A DNA stretch of 64,000 nucleotides, from positions 1,488,001-1,552,000 of the forward strand of contig NZ_JBBVGT010000002.1 of the NCBI RefSeq assembly GCF_042159835.1. Reading direction: 5' to 3'. A program made the position numbers and the translations under genes. This document shows, piece by piece, positions 27,177 through 36,044 of this stretch; position 1 is the stretch's first letter; every line of letters starts with the position of its first letter. This DNA is from Albibacterium profundi. Lineage in GTDB: Bacteria; Bacteroidota; Bacteroidia; Sphingobacteriales; Sphingobacteriaceae. The notes under the pieces were generated by a model. That model did not search any database, had not been told where the DNA came from, and worked only from the letters and a program-made list of their open reading frames with translations.

Positions 27177-27587
27177 ATGGCAGCATTATCTTCATTGGGT
27201 AAATACAAGGACTTCGGCCTTTTGATTACTCGAATTGGCTTAGGTTTATCATTTATATTTCTACATGGTTACCCAAAATTATCAGGTGGACTTGAAACTT
27301 GGACAGCTGTTGGCTCAGCGATGAACAATGTCGGTATCGATTTCTATCCGGCTGTTTGGGGATTTCTAGCAGGCTTCACAGAGGCTGTAGGCGGCCTTCT
27401 TCTTTTATTAGGATTATTTTATCGCCCAGCATGTCTGTTCTTAGCTTTTACGATGCTGGTAGCAGGCATGAATCATCTTGCGATGGGTGAGGGGTTGACT
27501 GGTGCCGCACATGCATTCGAACTGCTAGTTGTATTTGTAGGATTGATGTTTGTGGGGCCAGGAAAATATAGTGTTGATAAGCGATAG
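27177..27587 (+). CDS. DoxX-family membrane protein
   Basis: 136 residues with four hydrophobic helices (LLITRIGLGLSFIFLHGYPKL; AVWGFLAGFTEAVGGLLLLLG; PACLFLAFTMLVAG; ELLVVFVGLMFVG), the DoxX layout. Family members are linked to redox or thiol stress at the inner membrane; the exact activity here is unknown. It begins 1 bp after the LD-carboxypeptidase stop. Its last codons form one arm of the hairpin at 27574-27615. Confidence 0.88.
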   Translation: MAALSSLGKYKDFGLLITRIGLGLSFIFLHGYPKLSGGLETWTAVGSAMNNVGIDFYPAVWGFLAGFTEAVGGLLLLLGLFYRPACLFLAFTMLVAGMNHLAMGEGLTGAAHAFELLVVFVGLMFVGPGKYSVDKR

Positions 27588-27615
27588 ATAAGAATACTAT
27601 ACTATCGCTTATCAA
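27574..27615. terminator. Hairpin between the convergent doxX-like and lipA genes
   Basis: TTGATAAGCGATAG and CTATCGCTTATCAA are perfectly complementary over 14 bp around a 14-base spacer. The left arm includes the stop codon of the DoxX gene; the right arm ends 5 bp before the lipA stop. There is no strong T run, so it may work mainly as a 3'-end stabiliser or a weak two-way terminator. Confidence 0.6.
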
Positions 27616-27619
27616 TATA

Positions 27620-28501
27620 TTATTGCATATCAAATAGGTGCTTCTCAGCATGGTATGATGAACGCACCAAGGGTCCGCTTTCAACATATTTAAACCCGAT
27701 TTCCAAGCCAATTTCTTGGAACATCTTAAATTTCTCAGGAGTAACCCATTCTACCACAGGATGGTGGTTTTTTGTCGGTTGAAGGTATTGACCCAAGGTA
27801 AGTACGTGGACTCCAACATTGTATAAATCGGTCATTGCTTCAATTACGTCTTCTTCGGTTTCGCCGAAGCCTAACATGATACCCGATTTCGTTCTTAACC
27901 CAGCTTCGGAGATTCTTCTTAAGCACTCAAGGCTACGATCGTATTTTGCTTGGATACGTACTTCCCGGGTTAGCCTGCGAACGGTTTCCAGGTTATGTGA
28001 TACGACCTCTGGTCTTACTTCAAGGACACGCTCAAGGTTCTCCCAATGGCCTTTGAAGTCGGGAATCAGAGTTTCTAAAGTAGTGCCCGGGCTTTCTCGG
28101 CGAATGGCTTTGACGGTTTCCGCCCAGATGGTTGAACCCCCATCTTTCAAGTCGTCACGGTCGACCGAAGTAATTACACAATGCTTTACTTCCATTAACC
28201 GGACAGATTCAGCTACGCGATTGGGTTCATCCGTATCGACAGCTAACGGGCGGCCAGTAGCTACAGCACAGAATGAACAAGATCGTGTACAGATATTTCC
28301 TAAAATCATAAAGGTAGCAGTACCTGCACCCCAGCACTCACCCATATTAGGGCAATTGCCGCTTTCACAAATGGTGTGAAGCTTATGGGTGTCAACTAGA
28401 CTCCGAACATGACGATATTCTTTGCCAACAGGTAATTTTACGCGTAACCAATCTGGTTTGCGCTGTAATTCATTTGACGAAATAACAGGAAGTTCAATCA
28501 T
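27620..28501 (-). CDS. lipA: Lipoyl synthase
   Basis: A radical-SAM enzyme that inserts two sulfurs into the octanoyl chain on lipoyl domains. 293 residues. Both Fe-S motifs are intact: the auxiliary cluster CESGNCPNMGEC (CX4CX5C) and the radical-SAM CTRSCSFC (CX3CX2C). The family tail RSSYHAEK is present. The ATG lies only 4 bp after a full -7 box, which suggests a leaderless mRNA. It does not adjoin lipB or the dehydrogenase genes. Confidence 0.97.
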   Translation of the reverse strand: MIELPVISSNELQRKPDWLRVKLPVGKEYRHVRSLVDTHKLHTICESGNCPNMGECWGAGTATFMILGNICTRSCSFCAVATGRPLAVDTDEPNRVAESVRLMEVKHCVITSVDRDDLKDGGSTIWAETVKAIRRESPGTTLETLIPDFKGHWENLERVLEVRPEVVSHNLETVRRLTREVRIQAKYDRSLECLRRISEAGLRTKSGIMLGFGETEEDVIEAMTDLYNVGVHVLTLGQYLQPTKNHHPVVEWVTPEKFKMFQEIGLEIGFKYVESGPLVRSSYHAEKHLFDMQ

Positions 28502-28505
28502 AGTA

Positions 28506-28513
28506 CAAAGTTA
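28506..28513 (-). promoter_or_regulatory. -7 promoter element (TAACTTTG) 4 bp before lipA
   Basis: The minus strand reads TAACTTTG, TACT, ATG: a full TAnnTTTG match with 4 bp to the start codon. Confidence 0.55.
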
Positions 28514-28604
28514 AAGATAAAATTGTAATTTAGGGTCATGATTAAAGCCGACGTACCAACCGTTTGCACCTAATATTACATCAACATTACATCAAAGCTA
28601 AATT

Positions 28605-29015
28605 ATGGCAACTATTAAAAATGAATACTTGGGGGAATTGCGCACTCGAGCGACACATTTAAAATCTGGAAACTCATTAATTACCGATGCTCCATTAGAT
28701 AATCAGGGCAAAGGAGAGGCTTTTTCTCCATCCGATTTATTGGCGACCGCCTTGGGAAGTTGTATGCTGACCATCATGGGTATTGCTGCCCGTGAACATC
28801 AAATTGATTTAGAGCAAGTGGAATTAGAAACGACAAAGGTCATGGCCGAAAATCCACGAAGGGTATCCCGGTTAGATATTGTATTCAACTTTCCTAAAGG
28901 GCAGCAATATTCTGAGAAAGAAAAGGCCATCTTAGAAAAGGCGGCAAAAACCTGTCCTGTATACTATAGCATTCATGCAGATATAGAAAAGAACCTCCAA
29001 TTTAATTGGTTATAG
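28605..29015 (+). CDS. OsmC-family peroxiredoxin-like protein
   Basis: 136 residues with the two OsmC redox cysteines, in ALGSCMLT and KTCPVYYS, and the SPSDLLATALG helix. Members reduce organic hydroperoxides or persulfides in the cytosol. The sequence fits the YhfA-like branch better than Ohr, but the substrate is open. Its 3' end overlaps the convergent MBL gene by 14 bp. Confidence 0.9.
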   Translation: MATIKNEYLGELRTRATHLKSGNSLITDAPLDNQGKGEAFSPSDLLATALGSCMLTIMGIAAREHQIDLEQVELETTKVMAENPRRVSRLDIVFNFPKGQQYSEKEKAILEKAAKTCPVYYSIHADIEKNLQFNWL

Positions 29016-29769
29016 GTAAAATTCGGAAGCTGTCTTCTTTTTTAGCAATTTTAGCAATAGCGTTCTCATCTGCGTGATAGAAAAGGCAAGTCCAATTCTC
29101 TTCTGCAGCTTGTGTAGCATATTGTTCTCTCAGTTCCATGGCTTTATGACCGTCATAGTCATATTTGGCTGCGAACCGGCGTAAGGCTTGTTCCGGCTCA
29201 GGCCATTCATCACCACCATAGAACAGGTGCTGTCCTTCACTGACGATGTGGAACACTTGATGAAAAGGACTGTGAGCGCCACTCAGTTCATAGCTGATAG
29301 CTGAATTAAGTTGCCCGTCGCCTTCAACAAAATGGATATGTCCACTTCGCTGTAGGGTGTCGAAGATTTCAGTTTTGTAGGAAGATTTTGTGTTACTATA
29401 GGCCTCTTCCCATTCAGTACGTTGGATGACATATTCGGCATTCGGGAAGCTTAGGCTGCCGGTTTCGGTATCCACCATGCCAGATGCATGATCTTGATGG
29501 AGATGTGACATCAAAACCAAGGTGACATCTTCCGGTTCGTATCCTAGCTTTCGGATATTTTCATGGATCACCATTTTTCCATCGTGAGCGAAACCCAAAC
29601 CAGAGTCGATTACGATCAACTCGTCTTCTAGCTCAACCAAGAAAGGCTGAACGTTGATAAAAAGTGAGCCTTTGCGATCCTTCTTGTCATCGGTTTTTGG
29701 ATCGAATGGAATGAATTTTTTATCCACTCCTACTGAATATGAGCCCTCATCTAATGCATATACCTTCAT
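29002..29769 (-). CDS. MBL-fold metallo-hydrolase
   Basis: From ATG 29769 (MKVYALDEGSYSVGVDKK) about 255 residues. The metal motif SHLHQDHASGM (HxHxDH) is followed by a later His in ELSGAHSPFHQ and Asp in YGGDEW. The substrate is unknown; relatives include quorum-quenching lactonases and glyoxalase-like enzymes. The longer frame to 29868 would cover the promoter of the divergent recJ gene and is unlikely. Overlaps the OsmC gene tail by 14 bp. Confidence 0.88.
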   Translation of the reverse strand: MKVYALDEGSYSVGVDKKFIPFDPKTDDKKDRKGSLFINVQPFLVELEDELIVIDSGLGFAHDGKMVIHENIRKLGYEPEDVTLVLMSHLHQDHASGMVDTETGSLSFPNAEYVIQRTEWEEAYSNTKSSYKTEIFDTLQRSGHIHFVEGDGQLNSAISYELSGAHSPFHQVFHIVSEGQHLFYGGDEWPEPEQALRRFAAKYDYDGHKAMELREQYATQAAEENWTCLFYHADENAIAKIAKKEDSFRILPITN

Positions 29770-29788
29770 GTCTTGTCTGTTTGATACG

Positions 29789-29819
29789 TTGTGATTACGA
29801 CGAGTATAACGTATATTTA
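29789..29819 (+). promoter_or_regulatory. Probable recJ promoter (-33 TTG, -7 TATATTTA)
   Basis: TTG at 29789-29791 and TATATTTA at 29812-29819 are 20 bp apart, the Bacteroidota spacing. The -7 box deviates only in its last base. The recJ ATG lies 21 bp downstream. Confidence 0.45.
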
Positions 29820-29840
29820 CCAAATTGTAAGCACAAATAT

Positions 29841-31565
29841 ATGCAAAAAAGATGGGTCGAAAAGCCACAGCAGCATTCTGAACAGGTTAGAAACTTATCT
29901 AATTCACTCAACATCAATTCGGTTTTAGCCAGCTTGCTGGTTAAACGTGGCATTCATAGCTATCAGGATGCTGAAAATTTCTTTTGTCCCGATCTAGCTC
30001 GCTTGTATGATCCTTTTTTAATGAGGGATATGGATAAAGCTGTATCTCGAATCATATCTGCATTTGAGAAGGGAGAAAAGATACTGGTTTATGGAGACTA
30101 TGACGTAGACGGGACAACGGCTGTGACCTTGGTTTTTAGTTTTTTAAACGAGTTGGCACCCACATATATTGATTATTATATTCCCGATCGTTATGATGAA
30201 GGATATGGAGTATCAAAGAAAGGCATAGACCATGCTTGCTCCAACAGCTGCTCATTAATTATTGCACTCGATTGCGGTATTAAGGCAAATGAGCTTGTCG
30301 AGTACAGTAATCATAAGGGCATCGATTTTATAATAGCAGATCATCATACTCCGGGTGCTGTGTTGCCTGCAGCCTATGCAGTATTAGATCCTAAACGTAC
30401 TGATTGTAACTACCCTTTCTCTGAGCTATCAGGGTGTGGAATTGGTTTTAAGTTAGTCCATGGACTGGCTATAAAACTAGGATTACCATTGGAGCGGATC
30501 TATCGCTATTTAGATCTGCTTGCCGTCAGTATTGCTGCTGATATGGTGCCGATAATTGATGAAAATCGGATCCTGTCATTTCACGGGTTGAAGAAGTTAA
30601 ATAGTGACCCATGCCCAGGATTAAGGGCTTTGATTGATCTGAGATCGGGAAAAACGGAACTTTCTTCTACTGATTTGGTCTTTCATATCGGACCTAGGAT
30701 TAATGCTGCCGGAAGGATTAAGCATGCGAAAGCCGCTGTAGAACTATTGATTTCAACAGATCCCTACCGGGCTTCTGAATTAAGCAAAGAAATAGACATT
30801 CATAACATCGAGCGTAAGACATTCGATACACAGATAACAGAAGAGGCGCTAAGCATGATTACTGAGAACCCTGAAATGAAGCGACGGAAAACGACGGTCG
30901 TTTTTCAGCCGGAGTGGCACAAAGGTGTTATTGGTATCGTCGCTTCGCGGTTGATTGAGAAATTTTATCGACCGACCATCGTACTTACGCAATCCAACGG
31001 GCTCATTACAGGCTCTGCGCGCTCGGTATTTGGCTTTGATTTATATACTGCGTTAAGTCAGTGCAGTGAGTTATTCGAACAGTTCGGAGGTCATAAGTAT
31101 GCGGCAGGTCTGACGATGAAAGCGGACAATGTTGCCGCGCTTCAGGAACGTTTTGAGCAGGTGGTAGCCGCCACAATCCCAGATGTGTTGCTCACCCCAG
31201 AGTTGATGATCGACGAGGAACTCTGTCTAGCCGATATTGATGGGAAATTTTTTAGGATATTGAATCGATTTTCACCTTTCGGACAAGAGAATGAGTTGCC
31301 GGTATTTCTCAGTAGGAACGTCCGGGTAGCAGAATCTCCGAGGGTTGTGGGTAAAAATCACCTCAAAATATGCGTATCTCAAGGTGGTTCGGCAGTATAT
31401 GATGGTATCGGTTTCGGTTTATCGCATTTAGGTTCACTTGTAACCAGAGGCTCGTCTATTGATATTTGCTATACGCTTGAAGAGAACAACTGGCGCGGCG
31501 TAAGGCGCATCCAGTTGAATATTAAGGATATTAGATTGGCTGAAGAGCTTGTATCGTCGACATAA
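29841..31565 (+). CDS. recJ: Single-stranded-DNA-specific exonuclease RecJ
   Basis: A 5'-3' ssDNA exonuclease for recombination and repair. About 575 residues from ATG 29841 (MQKRWVEKPQQ). DHH motifs are visible: YGDYDVDGTTAVTL, DCGIK, ADHHTPG, then DHHA1 with FGGHKYAAGL, and the C-terminal OB-like part. The open frame reaches 29739, but residues before 29841 are not family-like and would overlap the promoter. lptB follows 11 bp later. Confidence 0.95.
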   Translation: MQKRWVEKPQQHSEQVRNLSNSLNINSVLASLLVKRGIHSYQDAENFFCPDLARLYDPFLMRDMDKAVSRIISAFEKGEKILVYGDYDVDGTTAVTLVFSFLNELAPTYIDYYIPDRYDEGYGVSKKGIDHACSNSCSLIIALDCGIKANELVEYSNHKGIDFIIADHHTPGAVLPAAYAVLDPKRTDCNYPFSELSGCGIGFKLVHGLAIKLGLPLERIYRYLDLLAVSIAADMVPIIDENRILSFHGLKKLNSDPCPGLRALIDLRSGKTELSSTDLVFHIGPRINAAGRIKHAKAAVELLISTDPYRASELSKEIDIHNIERKTFDTQITEEALSMITENPEMKRRKTTVVFQPEWHKGVIGIVASRLIEKFYRPTIVLTQSNGLITGSARSVFGFDLYTALSQCSELFEQFGGHKYAAGLTMKADNVAALQERFEQVVAATIPDVLLTPELMIDEELCLADIDGKFFRILNRFSPFGQENELPVFLSRNVRVAESPRVVGKNHLKICVSQGGSAVYDGIGFGLSHLGSLVTRGSSIDICYTLEENNWRGVRRIQLNIKDIRLAEELVSST

Positions 31566-31576
31566 AGTATTGATAA

Positions 31577-32311
31577 ATGATATTAAAAGCAGAACATTTA
31601 GTAAAAAAATACAAACAAAGGAAGGTGGTCGATGACGTGTCCTTCCATGTGGAACAAGGTGAAATTGTTGGTCTTTTGGGACCCAATGGAGCTGGGAAAA
31701 CCACTTCATTCTACATGATCGTGGGACTGATTAAGCCAACAGAGGGCAAGGTGTATTTGGATGAACAAGAAATAACCGGAGACCCGATGTATAGAAGAGC
31801 ACAGAAAGGTATCGGTTACTTGGCTCAAGAGGCTTCGGTCTTTAGGAAACTGTCTGTAGAGGACAATATCCTTGCGGTCTTGGAAATTCACTATAAGGAT
31901 AAAGAAGAACGTAAAGAAAAACTGGAAGAGCTAATCAATGAGTTTAGTCTAAATAAGGTACGTAAGAACCGTGGCGACTTACTCTCCGGAGGCGAGCGGC
32001 GGCGGACAGAAATTGCGCGTGCTCTGGCTGCTAACCCGAATTTCATTTTGCTTGACGAGCCTTTTGCGGGTGTTGATCCAATTGCCGTGGAAGAGATTCA
32101 AACCATCGTCCATAAATTGAAGCATAGAAATATTGGTATTCTAATCACCGACCATAATGTTCAAGAAACACTATCTATTACAGATAGAGCCTATTTACTG
32201 ACTGAAGGTAAAATTATGCTGACGGGCACACCGCCTGAGATCGCAGTAAATGAAATGGCAAGAAAGTTTTACCTAGGCCAGAATTTTGAATTGAAAATTA
32301 AAAAACGTTAA
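31577..32311 (+). CDS. lptB: LPS export ABC transporter ATP-binding protein LptB
   Basis: The ATPase that powers extraction of lipopolysaccharide from the inner membrane, together with LptF/LptG. 244 residues: Walker A GPNGAGKTTSFYM, signature LSGGERRRTEIARAL, Walker B FILLDEPFAGVDP and the switch His in ITDHNVQET. It lies between recJ and the GH3-family gene in one run. A permease of the matching LptF/LptG family is encoded separately at 44830-46275. Confidence 0.95.
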   Translation: MILKAEHLVKKYKQRKVVDDVSFHVEQGEIVGLLGPNGAGKTTSFYMIVGLIKPTEGKVYLDEQEITGDPMYRRAQKGIGYLAQEASVFRKLSVEDNILAVLEIHYKDKEERKEKLEELINEFSLNKVRKNRGDLLSGGERRRTEIARALAANPNFILLDEPFAGVDPIAVEEIQTIVHKLKHRNIGILITDHNVQETLSITDRAYLLTEGKIMLTGTPPEIAVNEMARKFYLGQNFELKIKKR

Positions 32312-32320
32312 CGATCTAGT

Positions 32321-33847
32321 ATGGCAGCATTTGTTAATTCCATTCTAAAATGGATCATGAAAAAGCGTGTACATCAGATAGAACTTTTTAAACAATACCC
32401 GGACGAAGTACAAGAAGAATGGCTCCAGGATCTCGTCAAAACAGCGCAGGCTACCGAGTGGGGGAAGAAATATGGCTATGAGTCGATTAGTACAGTCGAC
32501 GATTTCAAGGACCGTATACCTATTCAGGATTATGATTCCATAAAACCTTATATAGAACGGATGATGAATGGTGAGCAGAATATTCTGTGGCCGTCTACCA
32601 TTAAGTGGTTTGCAAAGTCTTCAGGAACAACATCCGATAGAAGCAAATACATTCCGGTAAGTCAGGAGGCACTCGAAGAGTGCCATTATGCGGGTGGTAA
32701 AGACCTGCTAAGTATTTATTGTTTGAATTGTCCGGACAATAACCTGTTTGAGGGGAAAGGACTGGTACTCGGCGGAAGCCATCAGATTAATGCTCTTGGA
32801 AAAACATCTTCTGGCGATCTCTCGGCTATTATTGTTCAAAACTTGCCCTTTTGGGCGGAATATCATCGCTTTCCTGATATTGAACTAACGTTAAATCCTA
32901 ATTTTGAAGAGAAAATAGAAAAGATTGCACATTTAGGTCTTACAGAAAATATAACGAGTCTATCAGGAGTGCCAACCTGGAATGTGGTTTTGGCAAAGAG
33001 GATGCTTGAAATTTCCGGGAAGTCTAACCTGCTGGAAATTTGGCCCAATCTTGAATTCTATTTTCATGGAGGTGTCAGCTTTAAACCCTACCGTGAACAG
33101 TTTAGGCAATTGATTCCGTCAGATAATATGTATTATCTCGAGAATTACAATGCGTCTGAAGGCTATTTTGCTATTCAAGATTTGCCTGACTCAGATGAGA
33201 TGCTACTGATGCTCGACTATGGTATTTATTATGAATTTATGCCTATGGAAAATCTTCATGATGAGCATCCTAAAACCCTGACCCTGTCTGAAGTAGAGCT
33301 GAATAAAAATTATGCGATTATTATTTCTACCAATGCCGGGCTCTGGCGTTATATGATAGGGGATACGATACGGTTTACCTCACTCTATCCGTTCCGAATT
33401 CAAGTCAGTGGGCGTACCAAACAATATATTAATGTCTTTGGAGAAGAGTTGATTGTGGACAACGCGGAAGATGGTATCAGCGAAGCCTGTAAACAAACCG
33501 GCGCCATCGTAAAAGATTACACAGCTGGTCCCGTTTATTTCGACGGAACGGAAGCAGGGGCGCATGAATGGATTGTAGAGCTCGCCAAAGAGCCTAGCAG
33601 TCGCGCCGAGTTTATCACAGCACTTGACGAGTCACTTCGTAAAATAAATTCTGATTATGATGCCAAGCGATTTAACAATCTTGCTCTAAAGGAGCCGATT
33701 GTTCATTTTGCTAAGGAGGGAACTTTTTATAAATGGATGAAAGGACGGGGTAAATTAGGCGGCCAAAACAAGGTGCCTCGCTTATCAAATGATAGATCAT
33801 TTATCGATCCGATTATCCAAATGCTGAAGAACGACACAGGTTCCTAA
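32321..33847 (+). CDS. GH3 auxin-responsive-promoter family protein
   Basis: 508 residues of the GH3 branch of the acyl-adenylating superfamily, which in plants conjugates amino acids to hormones. The ATP-binding motif SSGTTSDRSKYIPVS, motif 2 NASEGYFAIQ and motif 3 YMIGDTIRFT are all present, so an active adenylating enzyme is likely. The bacterial substrate is unknown. The start is 9 bp after the lptB stop, a steady neighbour in Bacteroidota, but a link to LPS is only positional. Confidence 0.9.
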   Translation: MAAFVNSILKWIMKKRVHQIELFKQYPDEVQEEWLQDLVKTAQATEWGKKYGYESISTVDDFKDRIPIQDYDSIKPYIERMMNGEQNILWPSTIKWFAKSSGTTSDRSKYIPVSQEALEECHYAGGKDLLSIYCLNCPDNNLFEGKGLVLGGSHQINALGKTSSGDLSAIIVQNLPFWAEYHRFPDIELTLNPNFEEKIEKIAHLGLTENITSLSGVPTWNVVLAKRMLEISGKSNLLEIWPNLEFYFHGGVSFKPYREQFRQLIPSDNMYYLENYNASEGYFAIQDLPDSDEMLLMLDYGIYYEFMPMENLHDEHPKTLTLSEVELNKNYAIIISTNAGLWRYMIGDTIRFTSLYPFRIQVSGRTKQYINVFGEELIVDNAEDGISEACKQTGAIVKDYTAGPVYFDGTEAGAHEWIVELAKEPSSRAEFITALDESLRKINSDYDAKRFNNLALKEPIVHFAKEGTFYKWMKGRGKLGGQNKVPRLSNDRSFIDPIIQMLKNDTGS

Positions 33848-33880
33848 GCGCACGGATGTCCATTCGCTTAGGAATTTATT
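33841..33880. terminator. Terminator hairpin between the GH3 and terC genes
   Basis: TTCCTAAGCG and CGCTTAGGAA form a perfect 10-bp stem around a 14-base loop, followed by TTTATT. It overlaps the last codons of the GH3-family gene and sits before the convergent terC stop, so it may act in both directions. Confidence 0.7.
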
Positions 33881-33891
33881 AGATTCTAAAA

Positions 33892-34959
33892 TTATTCTCC
33901 GGCAGCTTCTTTCTTTGGAAAGACCAAGGATAAGATAACACTGCCTGCTAAGATTCCTAAGATGATGATCAACGAATGCATGGTCGTAAATCCGATAGCA
34001 GCTAACTGTCCATGTAATAGCATCTTAGCGCCGATAAAGATTAGTAAGAACGATAGTCCTGCTTTCAAGTAATGGAATTTGTGAATAATATTTACTAATA
34101 AGAAGAACATCGACCGAAGCCCTAGAATTGCAAAGATATTCGAGAAGAAAACAATATAAGGGTCTTGCGTTACAGAGAATATGGCAGGTATCGAGTCTAC
34201 AGCAAAAATTATATCAGTCGACTCAATCATCAGCAGGACGAGAAACAAGGGTGTGATGAAGGTTTTCCCATCTATTTTGTGAAAGAAATTACCATTAACA
34301 AAGCCTGGTGTGACCGAGAAATGCTTAGATGCAAAGCGTACAATCCGATTCTCTTGCGGATCCATCGTTTCTTCCTGATTACGGTTGATAAACATCATAA
34401 TCCCCGTGTAGACCAAGAAAGCACCGAATACGTAAAGTATCCAATCGAAACGACTAATTAGGGCAGCACCAATAAAGATAAATACGAAGCGGAAAAATAC
34501 TGCTCCTAATATACCCCACACCAATACTTTGTGATAATGCTTCGGGTCGACACCAAACGAGCTGAATATCAATACCATTACAAATATATTGTCTACTGAG
34601 AGTGCGTATTCGACGACATACCCAGTGAGGTACTCTAATGCCAAGTTATTGTTATAGACCTGAATGCTTGCTGCCAAATCGCCAGGAATAAGCGTGATAT
34701 CATGCATGTGCTTTTCCGTGACTTCCATCAACGTTTCGAAATCATGCACGCTGTGTAGCTCGTTGCCCCATATCCGTAAAAGGACGTAAAATGCGAGAGC
34801 AAAGAAAACCCAAATGGAGCTCATAATAGCTGCCGCTTTAAAGCTGACAACCTCGTTCTTTTTACTGAAAATGCCTAAATCCAAGGCAAGCATCAAAGCA
34901 ATAAAGATTAGAAATCCGCCAAAGAAAAGAAATTCGTTCGTGAGAAAGGAAGTATCCAT
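33892..34959 (-). CDS. TerC/Alx-family integral membrane protein
   Basis: 355 residues with about nine membrane helices and the TerC signature acidic residues in membrane segments: EYALSVDNIFVMVLIF and ESTDIIFAVDSIPAIF. Family members export manganese or calcium, or help metallate exported proteins. The ion is not decided by sequence. It starts 4 bp after the stop of the polyprenyl synthase gene and is probably co-transcribed with it. Confidence 0.92.
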   Translation of the reverse strand: MDTSFLTNEFLFFGGFLIFIALMLALDLGIFSKKNEVVSFKAAAIMSSIWVFFALAFYVLLRIWGNELHSVHDFETLMEVTEKHMHDITLIPGDLAASIQVYNNNLALEYLTGYVVEYALSVDNIFVMVLIFSSFGVDPKHYHKVLVWGILGAVFFRFVFIFIGAALISRFDWILYVFGAFLVYTGIMMFINRNQEETMDPQENRIVRFASKHFSVTPGFVNGNFFHKIDGKTFITPLFLVLLMIESTDIIFAVDSIPAIFSVTQDPYIVFFSNIFAILGLRSMFFLLVNIIHKFHYLKAGLSFLLIFIGAKMLLHGQLAAIGFTTMHSLIIILGILAGSVILSLVFPKKEAAGE

Positions 34960-34963
34960 TTGT

Positions 34964-35935
34964 TTATTTTTTTCGTTCTGTTGTAAATTTTACCAATTGT
35001 TCCAGTCCCATTCTATATGCGCTTTCTGGAAAAGTATAAAGTATATTAAAGGCTTCTTCTTGATATTCCATCATTTTTTCTTTTGCATAACTCAACCCAC
35101 CACTGCCTTTAACATAGTCAATAACCTCACGAACACGTTTTGCATCCTCGTTGTGGTTTTTTACTAAATTAATAAAATATCTTTTTTCTGTTTTAGATGA
35201 TTTTTTTAAGGCGTAAATTAACGGAAGTGTTAGTTTTTTTTCTTTAATATCATTACCGACCGGTTTTCCAACGTCATCAACTCCAAAATCAAAAAGATCA
35301 TCTTTGATCTGAAATGCGATACCTATTTTTTCGCCCAGTGTATGCATGCGATTGATCACATCGTCGTCCGTAGTCACAGAAGCAGCTCCGCACGCACAGC
35401 AAGATGCGATCAATGAAGCTGTTTTTTTTCTTATCACCTCGAAATACACGGCTTCGTCAATATCTAACCTCCGTGCTTTTTCCATTTGCAAAAGCTCACC
35501 TTCGCTCATGTGTTCAACCGCTTCTGAGACAATCTTAAGAAGCTTAAAGTCGTCGTTCCGGATTGAAAGCGATAGACCCCGAGCCAAAAGATAGTCGCCT
35601 ACCAATACTGCTACTTTATTCTTCCACAATGCGTTAACGGAAAAGAATCCGCGTCTTTCGTTCGAATTATCGACAACGTCGTCATGTACCAACGTAGCCG
35701 TGTGTAGTAGCTCAACAAGTGACGCCCCTCGGTGGGTAGCCTCACAGATATCGCCGCAAGTACCAGCAGAAAAGAAGACAAACATGGGTCTTATCTGTTT
35801 CCCTTTTCTTTTAACAATGTAATGGGTAATCCGATCTAACAAAGGAACGGAGCTCTCCATAGATTGTTTGAACTTGTCTTCAAATAAATCAAGCTGTTCC
35901 GCTATCGGCTTTTTTATCTCATCAAGTTTCAACAT
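34964..35935 (-). CDS. Trans-polyprenyl diphosphate synthase (octaprenyl/heptaprenyl type)
   Basis: Extends allylic diphosphates with isopentenyl diphosphate to make the quinone side chain. 323 residues. The first aspartate-rich motif is LVHDDVVDNS, the second FQIKDDLFDFG, with the GKQIRPMF and KLTLPLIYAL segments typical of IspB. Bacteroidota use it for menaquinone. A -7 box lies 31 bp upstream; terC follows. Confidence 0.93.
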   Translation of the reverse strand: MLKLDEIKKPIAEQLDLFEDKFKQSMESSVPLLDRITHYIVKRKGKQIRPMFVFFSAGTCGDICEATHRGASLVELLHTATLVHDDVVDNSNERRGFFSVNALWKNKVAVLVGDYLLARGLSLSIRNDDFKLLKIVSEAVEHMSEGELLQMEKARRLDIDEAVYFEVIRKKTASLIASCCACGAASVTTDDDVINRMHTLGEKIGIAFQIKDDLFDFGVDDVGKPVGNDIKEKKLTLPLIYALKKSSKTEKRYFINLVKNHNEDAKRVREVIDYVKGSGGLSYAKEKMMEYQEEAFNILYTFPESAYRMGLEQLVKFTTERKK

Positions 35936-35966
35936 GCATGTTGGTGACGGGTGAAAAATTTCAGCA

Positions 35967-35974
35967 CAAACATA
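35967..35974 (-). promoter_or_regulatory. -7 promoter element (TATGTTTG) of the polyprenyl synthase gene
   Basis: A full TAnnTTTG match on the minus strand, 31 bp before the ATG at 35935. Confidence 0.5.
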
Positions 35975-36044
35975 CTAATTTTTAACTTATTTGTCGGCCG
36001 CCGATCGACAGAAAAAGAAGGTAGAAACGGATCGTATCGTTGGA

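Noticed and set aside
29002..29015. 14-bp convergent overlap of the OsmC and MBL genes as a sign of error
   Set aside because: Both frames end normally and encode complete family-length proteins; short convergent overlaps are ordinary.
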